In this document: positions 11,102 through 21,805 of the stretch, piece by piece
Layout of the letters: each line of letters begins with the position of its first letter
Numbering within the stretch: position 1 is the stretch's first letter
Source: Hypsibius dujardini
Lineage: Eukaryota; Tardigrada; Eutardigrada; Parachela; Hypsibiidae
NCBI GenBank assembly: GCA_001579985.1
Contig: LRSR01004786.1
Span: 1-31,277 of the forward strand
Direction: 5' to 3'
Length of the DNA: 31,277 nucleotides
The notes under the pieces: model-generated
Seen by the model: only the letters and a program-made list of their open reading frames with translations
The model's database searches: none
What the model was told of the DNA's origin: nothing
Translations under genes and position numbers: made by a program

Positions 11102-12949
11102 GCTTGTATTTAAAGAAAAATCGGAACTCAGTGTCCAATTAAATTTATGGCAGTCAAAACTTCAAGCTTCAGTTTCGTGATATAACATGTAAAAATTATT
11201 TATTTAAAATAATCATGATGATGGGCAGTACAGAGGTAGAAGGGAGAAGGCAGAAAATGTAACCCGGCATGTGTGAACATGCATGAACATTAGAGGAATT
11301 ATTATCGACCATTTCCGATAGTTTTATCGCCGCATAATCAGTTGTAGATTGCTAATGTTTCTGGAGTACTGACAATTAAAAGGATCATGTTACTAAAACC
11401 TCATGCCTGGGGCAGGAATTTTTTTCAGATCGAAGACGCATCAGTTGTGAACGCATAAGAACGAAGTAATTCTTAATTCTCTTGAAATTGGCAGACTTTA
11501 ATTATTTTCTAATTGCCTCATGCCTTTTCGTTGCAAACCGCAGGAACAGATTGGAAGGCGTTTCCTTTGGGTCTGACATTGACGAAGTTCGCGGTACATC
11601 TGTTGCAGTTATGACTGATACAAAGGGCAAAAAGTCGCCGGGGCAGCTGTACTTAAGGCTGTCGTAGCAAGCCATTGGGAAGCAGTCCACAGTTGGCTAT
11701 CTGGGGAGATACTTCGAATTATGCCGGCCATGTGTCCGGTCGCATTGGACGTTCCACGTGCAGTCGCAGGTGGTTGCCACTCCGATAAAATGGGGCGAAT
11801 CAGTACTGATGACCATCGAAATCAACAGACATGTGTACTGTCTCAGAAAAAATGCAGGCAGAGGCAGAGGCAGAGACACAGGCAGAGACACAGACACAGA
11901 CCCAGACAGACACAGAAACGGACGCAGACACAGACACAGAGACAGAGACAGAGACAGAGACAGAGACAGAGACAGAGACAGAGACAGAGACAGAGACAGA
12001 GACACAGACAGACACTGACACAGAGGCAAACGCAGACACAGTATGATTGTAGTAATACACTTCGTCAAAACATCCTACTTACGGGTCATAAAGAAGAGAG
12101 GCTTTGCATTCGTCAATATAGATGTAAACTGCCGAACAAATGGAGTACTTGTTTCAAGCAATTAGACATATGCACGTCAAAAGAACCCAAGTCATTGACT
12201 CCTGGACAGATGTAGAACGCTGCAGCTTCCTGTTACGGCAAGCGTAGCATTGCTGGCATATAACGGACAAAATCCGAAAGCCGGCAGGAAAACGGAAATC
12301 GTGATTCGGCTATATCTATTAACTTACAACGCTGCTCAATAAAATTTATTGTCATAACTTGCAATCAAATCTACAATCAAATCTCATTTCAACAGGCTCT
12401 CCATTGGACATGCATGTTAAAAAGAGCACGGCGAGAACCAGGAACGAGAAACAGGCAAATTGACGACTGATTGTTCTGCGAAAAAAATCTTCTTGGAGGT
12501 GTGGAATAATTTGAAGGTTGATTGTGGTGGAAGAGAGAAACTTCCAGAAAACTACAAATGTAACTTGACGTTTTTTTATATCGGCTTAGAGCGTTTGTTT
12601 CATAATTTTCGCCAATGATTAGTGCGGCACGTCCATTTTTTTAAATTCTGATAAAAAATATAATTAAAGTTTTATGATTAACAGTGTAAGTAAGAATAAT
12701 TAAAAACACTGAAATTAAGTCAAATAATTTTTACTTAAACTACACTAATTATTTTAAGAATTAAATTAAACATAAAATAATAACAAACTTAGGTTGACTA
12801 GGAAAACTAATTAGTTAACAAATTTAAGTTATTGACATCCTTAAGTTACATCCCTTGGTCGTAGTTGCTGCTGGCCATCAATTTTAATAAATGAACCGCC
12901 CTTCGTTTGTTTTATTTTAGCAGCTCAATAGTGTTTCATGTTGTTAATG
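11102..12949. other. Intergenic region between ATP-grasp and GPCR genes
   Basis: This holds the upstream region of the minus-strand ATP-grasp gene and the 3' side of the minus-strand GPCR, with a minus-strand AATAAA at 12911-12916, 34 bases past the GPCR stop. A microsatellite lies at 11856-12041. The stretch 11500-11860 is less AT-rich and open on both strands over short spans; on the minus strand it gives cysteine-bearing peptides, but no gene could be assembled. 12640-12830 is very AT-rich. Confidence 0.5.
11856..12041. repeat. GACAGA/GACACA microsatellite
   Basis: It starts as GGCAGA and GACACA units, then becomes near-perfect GACAGA hexamers at about 11937-12004, then degenerates again. 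It is open in all frames on both strands. GACA lies on the + strand, as in the three intronic arrays. Confidence 0.92.
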
Positions 12950-14522
12950 TCAAATCATAGTCACTCTACGGACACACGGAACCTGCAAGAAGCCCTTGAA
13001 CTGTCCAAAGATCTCATTCCTAACATTTTTCAAAAAAATTAAGTAAACCAGTGGGTCAATGAGCAGCAAGGCACAGGGTAAGAGGAGCGCGAGATTAAAT
13101 AAATCTTGGTCCAGTGCGCTGTTTATGCTACGCAAGACGGTCGCCACCGTCGGCGGCATCCAAAACACTATCTGCAGAATGAGCAGCCAAAGAGTCAGTT
13201 GAAGCTCATCGTGGGTACGCCGTGACGACATGAGCTGCAGCGGCAGATCGATCGACGCAGTGCGGGCATATATGACAGCCAGATTCCTAGCTTCCGCTGA
13301 TCCGGAGCCCGTACTTGAACGTTGTTGCCCTTCAATTCTCGATCCCCCTGAGAACAAGTTGTCGGTAAACAAAGAGCTCAAATTCTGCTCAGGGATTTGC
13401 AGTGTAATTGACACTAGTTGGTATAATAGCACATATGGATGGCATAGGCATACGCTGAAAAATCGGCAATTAGGCCAACAAGCCGGCATAGAGGCAGGCA
13501 GGCATGAAGCCAGGCGGATAGGCATACAACCAGGCGGGCTTGCAGGCGGGAAAGCAGGACAAATAGACAGGCAGACAGACAAACAGATAGGCAAACAGGC
13601 AGGCATGCAAACAGACAGACAGACAGATAGAGAGAGAGAGAGAGACAGAGAGAAAGAGAAAGAGACACAGAGAAACAGACAGACAAACAGGCAGGCATGC
13701 AGGCAGGCAGGCAGGCAAACAGGCAGACAGGCAGGCAGGCAGACAGACAGACAGACAGACAGACATACAATCAGCAGGCAGACAAACAGACAAACAGACA
13801 AACAGACAGGCAGACAAACAAACAGACAGACAGATAACCAAACAATTCTACTTACTGCGGACAGTCTTGAGTCTGTGAAAGCGAGTTTTTCGTAACTTCC
13901 AAACTCTCCACAGCAGCATCGGGTAGGAGAGAAAAACAAACAGCTCGGGTAGGAAATGTGTCGCTATCCTAACCACCAGCTGGTACGCCGGCAATGCCAC
14001 TGTCGTCCGGCATATACTGTCTGGAACAATCTCTCGCATCATCTCAGCCACAAACAACGGCAAATACCAAGTCTGCTGGTACACAAAAGCACACAATGTC
14101 GCCGTCACTCCAAAGCGGGCCGTTTTCGTGCGATACCACGAAGGTCGTAGCAGCGCCAGCCACCGATCCAGACAAATCACATCATGCTGCAGCAACATCA
14201 GCGAACCAAACGTCCACTCAATATACTTCTGATACGAGCAATGAGCGGGATTCGTCATGTAGACATTTCGACTGAGATTTTGTTGAATGACAATTGGGTT
14301 CGCCAGCACCGCGCAAAGCAGTTCTTGCACCGTCAAAAGCAATATATGAACATTGAAAGCAGTCAAAAGGCGAGGGCGTCGCACATACGCCATGATGATG
14401 CAAAGATCCAGGAAGACGGCCAGAATGATGACAATCAATGCGATATACGTGACAGACATCCGGAACATGGATGGCTTTTGATCCTCTGGTGGGAAGGTCG
14501 CATTACCGGATTCTTCAAACAT
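12950..14522 (-). CDS. Class A (rhodopsin-like) orphan GPCR, seven TM
   Basis: Two minus-strand exons: 14522-13856 and 13413-12950 (1131 nt, 376 residues), phase-1 GT-AG intron. An in-frame stop two codons upstream supports the start. Asn7 is an N-glycosylation site (NAT). TM1 spans about 24-47. Cys95 at the top of TM3 and a Cys in the second extracellular loop (DSICRTT) would form the usual disulphide. TM3 ends LDRW (118-121) in place of the classic DRY. TM5 lies near FLPELFVFLSYPMLLW, just before the intron. TM6 carries FWMPP (306-310) and TM7 ends DPLVY (342-346), in place of NPxxY. The intron falls in the third intracellular loop. The acceptor used (CTAG at 13417-13414) restores phase; an alternative AG about 20 bases downstream would break it. 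Ligand and G-protein class are unknown. Confidence 0.9.
13490..13845. repeat. CAGG/CAGA/AACA microsatellite filling the GPCR intron
   Basis: Tetrameric GGCA, GACA and AACA units with a GAGA patch occupy most of the 442-base intron 13414-13855, ending within about ten bases of the donor. Since the gene is on the minus strand, its transcript carries the pyrimidine-rich TCTG/TGCC version. The array makes a false fusion frame of 329 codons with exon 2. Confidence 0.92.
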
Positions 14523-15050
14523 TTCTCCTTACAAAATAATTTTTGCTATCTTTCGGGGTACTGTTAACATGCCTGTTATATTAAAAGACAGTTACTAAAA
14601 CAGGGAAATTATGGTGATTTGTATGCGTAAAAATAGGGAAGGTTTATTAAGTCTCTGGTATATCTGACTTTAAGACAGAATGGCCTTCAGTTCTAGCGTT
14701 ATTGAGTAAACATCAGCCCTGCAAAAAAAGGGCCATATGGCCCGTGGATGCCTGACGGTTAAGTGTAAACAATCATTTGACCGGTGAAATCTCAGTGTCG
14801 CCTGATCCCTTGTGTATTGAGCTAGATTTTCGTGTGCGTACAAGGGCAATGTGTTTAGGCTCTTTCGAAATGACGCGCGTGACATGCAGGGCGGAAGTTT
14901 CCTTCGTACGTTTATTTGCAGGATATAAAACAAGGGTAACCCACTATGCACTATATGTACGTGCTACGGCATCCGTACTGTCAGAACTCAAATCACACGA
15001 TTTGACTGCACCCTTTGTATATGTATACTGCTGTAAAACAAGGTGTCTTT

Positions 15051-15489
15051 ATGGTACCGTACCAGAGGCGCGTTTTGATTACCAGGACCCCAGGGGGTGG
15101 CAACCCAAACAACCCCTCAGAGGTATCCATGAGAGTCCAGCAGGGATCTGGACTCTTGGAACTGCCATTCAATCCGAAATATTATTTATAACAAGGACTA
15201 TATTTGGGGTCAAAGTAAATACTTAACAGAAAATAATTTCTTTCATTTCATGCATAATATATTATAAAGTTTAATAAAAATGTATGTTAACATTCATTCT
15301 ATATTTTTATTACATGTAGTGTTTAATGTTTATTTTAACCCCAAAATTAATTTTTGTCAAGAATAAAATTTTAGATTGAATGGCAGTGCCAAGGGTCTAG
15401 ACCCTCGCCGAACCCTCAAGGCGCCCCCCAGGGGAGTTGCTTGGGTTACCACCCCCTGATAATCCACACACGCCTCTATACCGTACCAT
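15051..15489. mobile_element. Fold-back element family B, copy 1
   Basis: The two ends are long imperfect inverted repeats of more than 100 bases. The left arm runs ATGGTACCGTACCAGAGGCG, then GATTACCAGG, GGTGGCAACCCAA, GGATCTGGACTCTTGG and CTGCCATTCAATC. The right arm reversed runs ATGGTACGGTATAGAGGCG, GATTATCAGG, GGTGGTAACCCAA, GGGTCTAGACCCTTGG and CTGCCATTCAATC. The centre is AT-rich, with GGGGTCAAA and its reverse near the inner ends. No coding capacity is seen. Copy 2 is at 23440-23870. Confidence 0.8.
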
Positions 15490-15546
15490 CATATATACGT
15501 CGAAGCATGGGAACGAGCCCTTGAAAAACAGTCTATATGACGGGCT

Positions 15547-15620
15547 TATGGGTGGGGCGGGGGAGGGGGGAGGCAGTAAGAGAGGGTTGCGGTCTCGTGT
15601 TACACTACCAATTTAACGGG
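15547..15620. repeat. Block shared, inverted, with the left arm of fold-back copy B2
   Basis: About 75 bases including GAGAGGGT and GGTCTCGTGTTACACTACCA match the reverse of 23488-23559. In the other locus the block lies inside the element arm. Here it lies about 60 bases outside the end of B1. Confidence 0.7.
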
Positions 15621-16263
15621 TGTGCTGTTGTGTGATCGGAGATCGCGGAAGTCGCGACGTCAACTGTCGTTATTATTGCACCCGTATGTCCCCGGCTATT
15701 CAGTGTTATAATAATGCCGGGATACTTTTTCTGAGTGCCCTTTCTCCGGTAAGTGCTCAAGGCACAGGCAAGCAGATCCCAGGGAGGGCTCACTTGGATG
15801 ATTCCGTGTCGTCATTGGGAGGGGGAGAGGAAGGGAGGAGGGAGGGATACGTTTCCCAGAGCGATTAGAGTGGTCGGCCTAGCGATCTACAATATAATCG
15901 AGGGTAATTTAAGGGTGATCTACACTTGTAATCGCCCTTGGATTACGGCTTGATCCTTGGCTTCCGCAAAACACGTCGGCTTGGCTAGCTAGCTCGTTCA
16001 TTTGCGCCTGTTTGCTAAAATTTGTTTTAGTGACCCAGTATTTACATGTATGATGATTTCAATATTGTCGGTGTGATCCTAAAATCCTTTTTAAGAATAA
16101 CTTTAAATTTAGAAAAAACGCTGTGGAAGATTCCACTTCCTTGTATTTTCGCTGTTAAAGTGTAACATTTAAAACTAATTTTATAAAATTTATTTTTACG
16201 CTATCGTAACGCAAATTTGATTTGAAATCGATTGGCACATCCGCCGAATAGTTCTGAGAGGTC

Positions 16264-16343
16264 GGGGCGGAGCTATTACTCAGTAGTGAAACAGGTTGTA
16301 AACTTGGGAGTGCACTTACGGTAAGTTGCTATAACTCCGCCCC
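16264..16343. repeat. Short hairpin with GGGGCGGAG arms
   Basis: Arms GGGGCGGAGCTAT (16264-16276) and its near-reverse ATAACTCCGCCCC (16331-16343), one mismatch, 54-base loop. The loop contains CTTACGGTAAG, itself palindromic. No function can be assigned. Confidence 0.5.
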
Positions 16344-16524
16344 TTGACATGGAACAAAATTTATGCTAATTCTAATCAATCTCAAATTGGAATTTAATTG
16401 AGATAGCGCCAAAAAAAGTTTTTTTTAACATATTTTCAAAAATGCCATTTTTACAGTGAAATTTAAAGTATACGAAAAAATTTATTGGGACCAAATTAAC
16501 CTTCAGTATACTTACCGAAAATAA

Positions 16525-17249
16525 TCATAAATACAGGGCTATTAAAAAATGTATAGTGAGTACATTTACAGCAGATTCTGGGTCTGGACGTTGAAAATCA
16601 TCCCTTGTCTGATCCTTGTCTGATGAGAGATATTCCTGTGTTTGTTCACTTGGCTCACCATTTTGCTAAAAAAACATAACAACTTCATAATTTGATTGAC
16701 AATAAAAACTCATGTCACACACCTCGCTCGGGGTGGTCATAAGAACATAAAGTCGAATAGTTTTTGAAAAGCCCTTGAGTTACGATTTAAAATGCTGTTT
16801 CAGACATTTTTTGAAATGCGTTTGATTACAAGCACCGCGACCTGCGATGTTATGCGGTTACAAAAAAAGAATAAAAATGCTATTGGCCAAACCAGACTAA
16901 ACTTTAGTACATTTTTGCATGTTTTGGTGCATACTGCTCGTATATTAGTTCCTTCAATGAGAAACCAAGACTTTGGCATTTGTGTTTAGTACCTGGAAAG
17001 TGTCAGCCAAATTCCGCGGTCCCGAAACCGTGAAATCGTCATTAAACTGCCCCTGTACAGCTGTGGCGGAATTACTTATTCAGCCCACGCCCATTCCAGA
17101 GCGCTCAGTCATGTGTGGGCACATGGGTTTGGGTGTGGGCTGAAAAAGTAATTCCGCCAGAGCTGTACGTCTACCTGCGTGACTTCCTCTTCAATCTTGG
17201 TGTCCGACATTGCGCTCGGGGGGCCTTGCGACATTTCCACCGCTGACAT
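16525..17249 (-). CDS. Possible small acidic protein with hydrophobic tail (two exons)
   Basis: Not a recognised family. Exon 1 is 17249-17175 (25 codons, ending ...EEEVTQ before GTAGAC). The acceptor TTTTTTTAG leads to exon 2 at 16665-16525 (46 codons plus stop). Phase is 0 at the junction. The product would be 71 residues: a Ser/Glu/Gln/Asp-rich, probably disordered N-terminal part, then a hydrophobic end, VLTIHFLIALYL. A minus-strand AATAAA lies at 16486-16481, about 40 bases past the stop. Against it: no homology, an alternative donor GTAAAT after residue 57, and a possible continuing exon at about 16538-16516 before a GTAAGT. It may therefore be the start of a longer gene, or not a gene. 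Confidence 0.33.
17055..17168. repeat. Hairpin element E (39-base arms)
   Basis: Left arm 17055-17093 and right arm 17130-17168 are reverse complements with about four mismatches (core GTGGCGGAATTACTTATTCA). Loop 36 bases. It lies inside the intron of the possible small gene, and the right arm ends six bases from that intron's donor. It resembles a very short MITE or a small-RNA hairpin precursor. Confidence 0.75.
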
Positions 17250-17424
17250 ATAATGACCTTGAGTATCCTTCCTGTTTGTTGTAATATCAACTATTATATT
17301 AATTAATCAAATTAGTCCGGAAATAAGCGTATAAACGTTTTGGAATCTTCCTATAATTTGAAAAGCAATTAAAATATAAAGCCGCAGGTGAGTCTTACGA
17401 TTGCGATTCCCCAAATTTTCAGTC

Positions 17425-17848
17425 ATAATATTGAGCTCATATTACCGTATCCTCCCGGCCTCAAGGTAGTTTTATGCCCTAGGGCGTGCATTCCGCCCGT
17501 GCCTGCTTTATAAATTTACACCTGTGTTCATGTGTATGTGCACTGTGTGGCCATTTAAACATGTGTGCGTGTGTGTGTGCCTCAGTTTAAAACTATGCGC
17601 GCGTGTATGTGTGGCACGGGGGCGGTGCTTAGCTGTCCCTTGAGGCCGGGAGGATACGGTAAGGCGCCATGCACATATTAAGTATTCAAAAAATGACCTT
17701 TTTCGACCATCCACCTATCCAGGTAATCAAAATTATACTGCAGGGCGGGGCCTATTTTACTGGTGAGAAATCAAGGGTCCAGACCACCCACCTACCTTCC
17801 TTGGATCACATAATATGTCGATGGCGCCTAATATAAGCTCAATATTAT
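17425..17848. mobile_element. TIR element D, interrupted by element C
   Basis: The right arm, reversed from 17848, reads ATAATATTGAGCTTATATTA, then GGCGCCAT and ACATATTATG. The left arm reads ATAATATTGAGCTCATATTA (17425-17444) and, after element C, continues GGCGCCATGCACATATTAAG (17663-17682). The arms match for about 45 bases once C is skipped. Without C the element is about 205 bases. No coding capacity. Confidence 0.75.
17443..17661. mobile_element. MITE-like TIR element C, inserted in element D
   Basis: Perfect 22-base terminal inverted repeats beginning CCGTATCCTCCCGGCC (17445-17466 and 17638-17659), flanked on both sides by TA, the target duplication used by Tc1/mariner-type transposases; with the flanks the inverted match is 25 bases. 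The interior is TG-rich and non-coding. Perfect arms suggest a recent insertion. Confidence 0.85.
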
Positions 17849-18110
17849 TGCAGGGACAGCTACAAGATTGTTGTCTTGAACCTAAAACTACCCTCTGTTC
17901 ACGCGCAAACAGCAACACACAATATTAATGTGAATCTCTCAAACCCGCGCTGTTTTTCAGATCATTTTTATTATCATCACTCGTCAATTATAACACGTCG
18001 GTGTGGCATTTACAGTGTCTGAATATCGCAAAGAGAAAAGATTTATAAAAAGGTATTTTCTCTGTTTTACTCTCGTTGATATTCAGCATACGAACGACTC
18101 GTCCATCAGA

Positions 18111-21100
18111 ATGATTTCCTCAAAACCATTTTTTGCCCCCGTGAACGAAACATCAATAATGACCTTGAACGTCACTCCACCTCGCAACTCGACACTTTCA
18201 ACGGATCAGCAGGCTCGCACTATCGCTAGCTGGTTCATCCTGTTCACCATCTTCGCCAGTGTCCTCTTCAACGGTACCGTTTTTATTGAGGACACAGCCA
18301 AATTAAACTAGAAGAGCGAATTTTAGACTAAACTGCAATACTTTTTCCAACTGGTTTTAGCCTTTCTTCGTTTCTGAACAAAATCAATTAACAATTTTGG
18401 TTGCTAGATTTTCAGTTTCAGTGACTTTTTTGTTCCTGGTGCGCACTAGATTAGATTAAATGTTACTAAAATAAGCTAAACTAAAAACTTTAAAAAAAGG
18501 ACAATGCTCATTAACTTCACACAACCTTATGCTGTGCTCACAACTCGGGAAACCTTTTTATTTACCAAAGGTTATGCGCACAACCTTTTACTATGGACAC
18601 AACCTTTCTAGCTACTACTCAGCAGTAATTAATTTTTAATAAACCAAACTGTACTGTTGTATGATTATACAACACTAGAGCTTCGACAGCTCGTTGTCTA
18701 TATGTCACCCAAAGAATAGTATGAATCGAACATTTTGGACATACTTCAGATTTAAATTTACAGGGTTTTACAAAACTCTCTGAAATGTATTAAACAGCGT
18801 TATTGCCAACTAGATGAGATCAAATTAATATTTTTTCAATTATTCTGAACAGAATCGAGATCTCCTTGCTTTCAAACGCTTACTTGGATCGGAGTGGTTA
18901 ATTGCGTTCTTCACTGAAAACTGACTTCCCAAACAAAGCGATATTTTAGCTATCCAATTATTCAGTTTATTTATCGTTTTCATGGATTTTGAATTGAGGC
19001 CTTAAAAATGGTATTGAAGTTTTTGGAATTCGTTAATTCTAAAGGTTGTGACTATACTGAAAGGTAGCCTCAACTTCTGACGAAAAGGGTTGCGCGCATA
19101 ACTTTCGTAATTAAAAATGTTGCCCGGGCTGTGTGAGCATTCTTTTTCCAAATCTTAATTATTAATTTTAGTTGATTGAAAAATTGACCGAATCTAGTTT
19201 TTTCTGCCTTATCTAATTTAGGTCTACTCATCTTTGTCTACCTCACCCACGCCCATCTCCGAACCGCCTTCAACGTCTACGTGGTCAATATCGCCACCAC
19301 GGAATTCCTCTTGGCGCTGACCGCCATGCCGGGCACCTTCATCGTCAACTACTACATCACGTGGCCATATGACGGCCTGGCGTGTACCTTCTTCGCGTAC
19401 TTCAAGCTCATCCTCAGCACGGCCGTCCGTTACGGTCACGTCCTAGTGACGGTGAACCGTCTGTGGGCTGTGACCTTTCCCATGCACTACCGGAACGCCC
19501 ATAACAAACGCGTGGCCCTGGCCATCACTCTGGTGATGTGGGTGTTTGTGCATGTGTTGAGTGTGCCGTCGGTAGTGTGGAGTCGGTGGGGGAAGAGCGG
19601 CGTGGGTCAGCCGGAAAGACGGTGTATGCAGGGCGACACGGTGGGCAAGCTGGTGACGACGGTGGCGTTGGAGATTGTCGGCTTTGGCGTGCCGGAACTC
19701 TTCATCGTGATGACCTATCCGTTTGTATGGTGGAAGGTGCGACAGCTGCGCTGGAAGGCCGGGAAAGTCGTCCCCAAAGGAGGAAGAACGGGAGTTTGTG
19801 ACACGTCATTTGTCGGGTCGTCGAAAGTTGCGTCAGGTAATGGAGAAATTAATTGATTTGTCGAGCGTATGGACTGTTCGCTCGATGCAAGTCTAACACA
19901 AAATTTAATGTTGGAATGAATAAAATTTAATGTAAATTAATGCCATTTGATGAAATGTATCAAACAATAGTTTGGAAATTAGTGAGTAACTTAATAGTCA
20001 CGCGATGCCAGCTAAACATAGCTTGATGCAACACCTCGAGGGTTATTTCATAAAAAAATTATTTTTGAAGAAACATGCCGAAGCTCTCAATGACCTGGAA
20101 AAAACCAATTTCCAAGGTCAAACTCCCAAAAGAGATACCATACTACTCCGCATCAGATATATCGTGAACTGGTTACCAGTCAGTCCCTTAGCCTTCTTTG
20201 GGACTACACTTTTCCTCAAGAAAAGTGTTGTGCGCCGCAGGGAAAAACTTGGTTTACCAATTTTGCTCTGCACGCAATGCTAGTAATAGTAAAATTAAGG
20301 TAATAATAATGACGTAATAATAATAGTAATAATAGTGAAATTAAGGTAGATCCTTGGGGCGGGGAGTTTGCTGAAATCTGGAAGGGGGGGGACTCATGCC
20401 ACTACTCCACTCGCCTTTTCTATTTTTCTATGTTGAGCTTGTCCTCTGGCTCGATAAACTAAGAATCCGACCTATGCTTAAATCTCAGTGTTTTTGTATT
20501 AACAGATTGAGGAATAATTGGGCTTTCAAAAATGATCAAATTCGTTATGGTGACTCAAAATAGTAATGGTGTGCCAGCCAGCAAAAGAGGGGTTTAAGCT
20601 ACTAGTCCCCCTCCCCGTTCCCATTCTTGTTCCCTCCCACTTTCGTTTGTTTTTCGATGTTGGCTGTTATTCCCTAATTTGATGAATTGAAGATTGAGTT
20701 TTTAGAATCCTTAGAGTTTTCCTTCTCATAAAAAAACTGAAACCCTAAATGGATCTGGCTTCTGACACGGACTATGAACGCAGCATTAGACAGTTATTAC
20801 GGGAATTCCGGAGTATTCATTATGGATCCTTCACGAAGTCCCGAAATATCCCCTGCAGCTTGATGAAATTATTATTGATAAAATGAAGAGTGAAGAACAC
20901 CCGCGCGAGGAAGTCAGCACACAGGCTGCACTTTGATTACCTGTCACCGACAGGGGCGCCACAATCACATAGAGAAGTCCTAAACGCACTTTAAAGAAGT
21001 TGTAAAATACATCAATCAGCTAATCAATCAAAAGCTACACGTGACACCAATACACGCTCATGTCGTACGAGGTAAACGTCCGAATGCCACGTAAATTTTA

Positions 21101-21805
21101 AAATGGTATAACTGCGGCATTCGCACATCACACCATCATTGTTTAACAATAATTTGGGTTTAATAAATGGAACACACATCAAAATCCATCAAAAACTAAA
21201 AATTCCTTTTTTTTAAAATGAAGAACGAAAAAGAAGTCTTGTGGTTATTTTGATTGATAAACGTCACGATTTTCCCCTGTTTGCTCTGTTATGCGCGGCA
21301 ATCAATCAATCAATTAGCATCAATGCCAAAGCAAAACTTGTGCAGCATTGGGACTTTTACCTCGTAATCTGTTTCAGGGATTAACGGAAGTGTCTCCTTG
21401 GGAAACGAATTGACTGTGCCCACTCTTGACAAGCGTATCGAAGTCCGACACCCCGAAGTGTACGTCCCGAAACCTCGCATCAAACCCTCCGTAGGGCTCC
21501 CCACGTCGGAGAGGCCGGCGAGAGTGGCGCCACCTACCGTCGTGAACCAACGTGAAAAAGCCCGCCAGATGGCGAAATCTCAGAATCGGCTATTGGCGTA
21601 CATGGTCCTGGCAGTGATCGTGTGTTGGACACCGAACCACGTCTTCTACCTGCTCGTGGACACAATCGGCTACTGGAACGCCACCTTTTCATCCATCCAA
21701 TTTTTCGTGCTCTACACCTACTCCTGGATCGACCCGCTGCTCTGTATCCTCGCCATGAGTCCGCTACGCCAAGCCGTGAGGAATCGAATTTTTTGCCAAC
21801 GCTAA
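18111..21805 (+). CDS. Class A (rhodopsin-like) orphan GPCR, seven TM
   Basis: Three exons: 18111-18273, 19222-19836 and 21378-21805 (1206 nt, 401 residues), both introns phase 1 and GT-AG. The N-terminus has three N-glycosylation sites (Asn12, 20, 26). TM1 is split by intron 1 at Gly55. TM2 spans about 75-97. Cys109 before TM3 and Cys189 in extracellular loop 2 give the usual disulphide. TM3 ends VNRLW (132-136), where DRY is expected. Trp161 is the conserved TM4 tryptophan. TM6 has CWTP (342-345) and TM7 DPLLC (378-382). The third intracellular loop is long and basic and holds intron 2. The start was chosen because the reading frame further upstream looks non-coding. An AATAAA lies at 22094-22099. 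It runs head-to-head with the GPCR at 12950-14522 and shares its DP-type TM7 motif. Ligand unknown. Confidence 0.9.
18533..19140. mobile_element. TIR element F in GPCR intron 1
   Basis: The left arm (from about 18533) reads GTGCTCACAACTCGGGAAAC, then CCTTTTTATTTACCAAAGG, TTATGCGCACAACC and, further in, GACACAACCTTTCTAG. The right arm, reversed from 19140, reads ATGCTCACACAGCCCGGGCA, TTTTTAATTACGAAAG, TTATGCGCGCAACC and GTCACAACCTTTAGAA. Arms are about 90-110 bases, imperfect. The element takes up most of the 948-base intron 18274-19221 and has no coding capacity. Confidence 0.7.
20284..20750. repeat. Decayed direct repeats in GPCR intron 2
   Basis: TAATAATAG-type trinucleotide repeats with two copies of AAATTAAGGTA lie at 20284-20348. 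Two diverged direct copies of about 65 bases follow, near 20410-20475 and 20636-20700, sharing CCACT, TTTTTC, ATGTTG and a GAT(A/G)AA-type end. No gene is recognised in this intron. Confidence 0.35.

Larger units (their letters stand above)
14523..16524. other. Intergenic, repeat-bearing region
   Basis: No gene is recognised. It contains fold-back element B1 (15051-15489), a G-rich tract at 15550-15575 with a block shared with B2 (15547-15620), and an 80-base hairpin (16264-16343). Open frames at 14670-15226 and 15605-15953 lack family motifs, and part of them lies over the repeats. Confidence 0.5.
17250..18110. other. Region upstream of the plus-strand GPCR with nested TIR elements
   Basis: Between the possible small minus-strand gene and the plus-strand GPCR. 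It holds element D (17425-17848) with element C inserted in it, and otherwise no recognisable gene. The open frame 18003-18110 runs in phase into the GPCR start but has no hydrophobic or conserved content and is probably 5' UTR. Confidence 0.5.

Noticed and set aside
11500-11860. Cysteine-bearing minus-strand peptides suggesting a small secreted protein
   Set aside because: No consistent start, splice sites or stop could be found; left as an unresolved open stretch.
13414-13939. Long open frames rich in Cys-Leu-Ser-Val or Gln-Thr-Asp-Arg (also at 1615-2087, 11697-12215 and 28193-28588)
   Set aside because: They are translations of GACA-type microsatellites, which have no stops in any frame; splice signals place three of the four arrays inside introns.
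20005-20283. Plus-strand 92-codon frame in GPCR intron 2, plus a short frame near 20749-20935
   Set aside because: No recognisable family and no splice continuity with the receptor, whose exons 2 and 3 join in phase without them.
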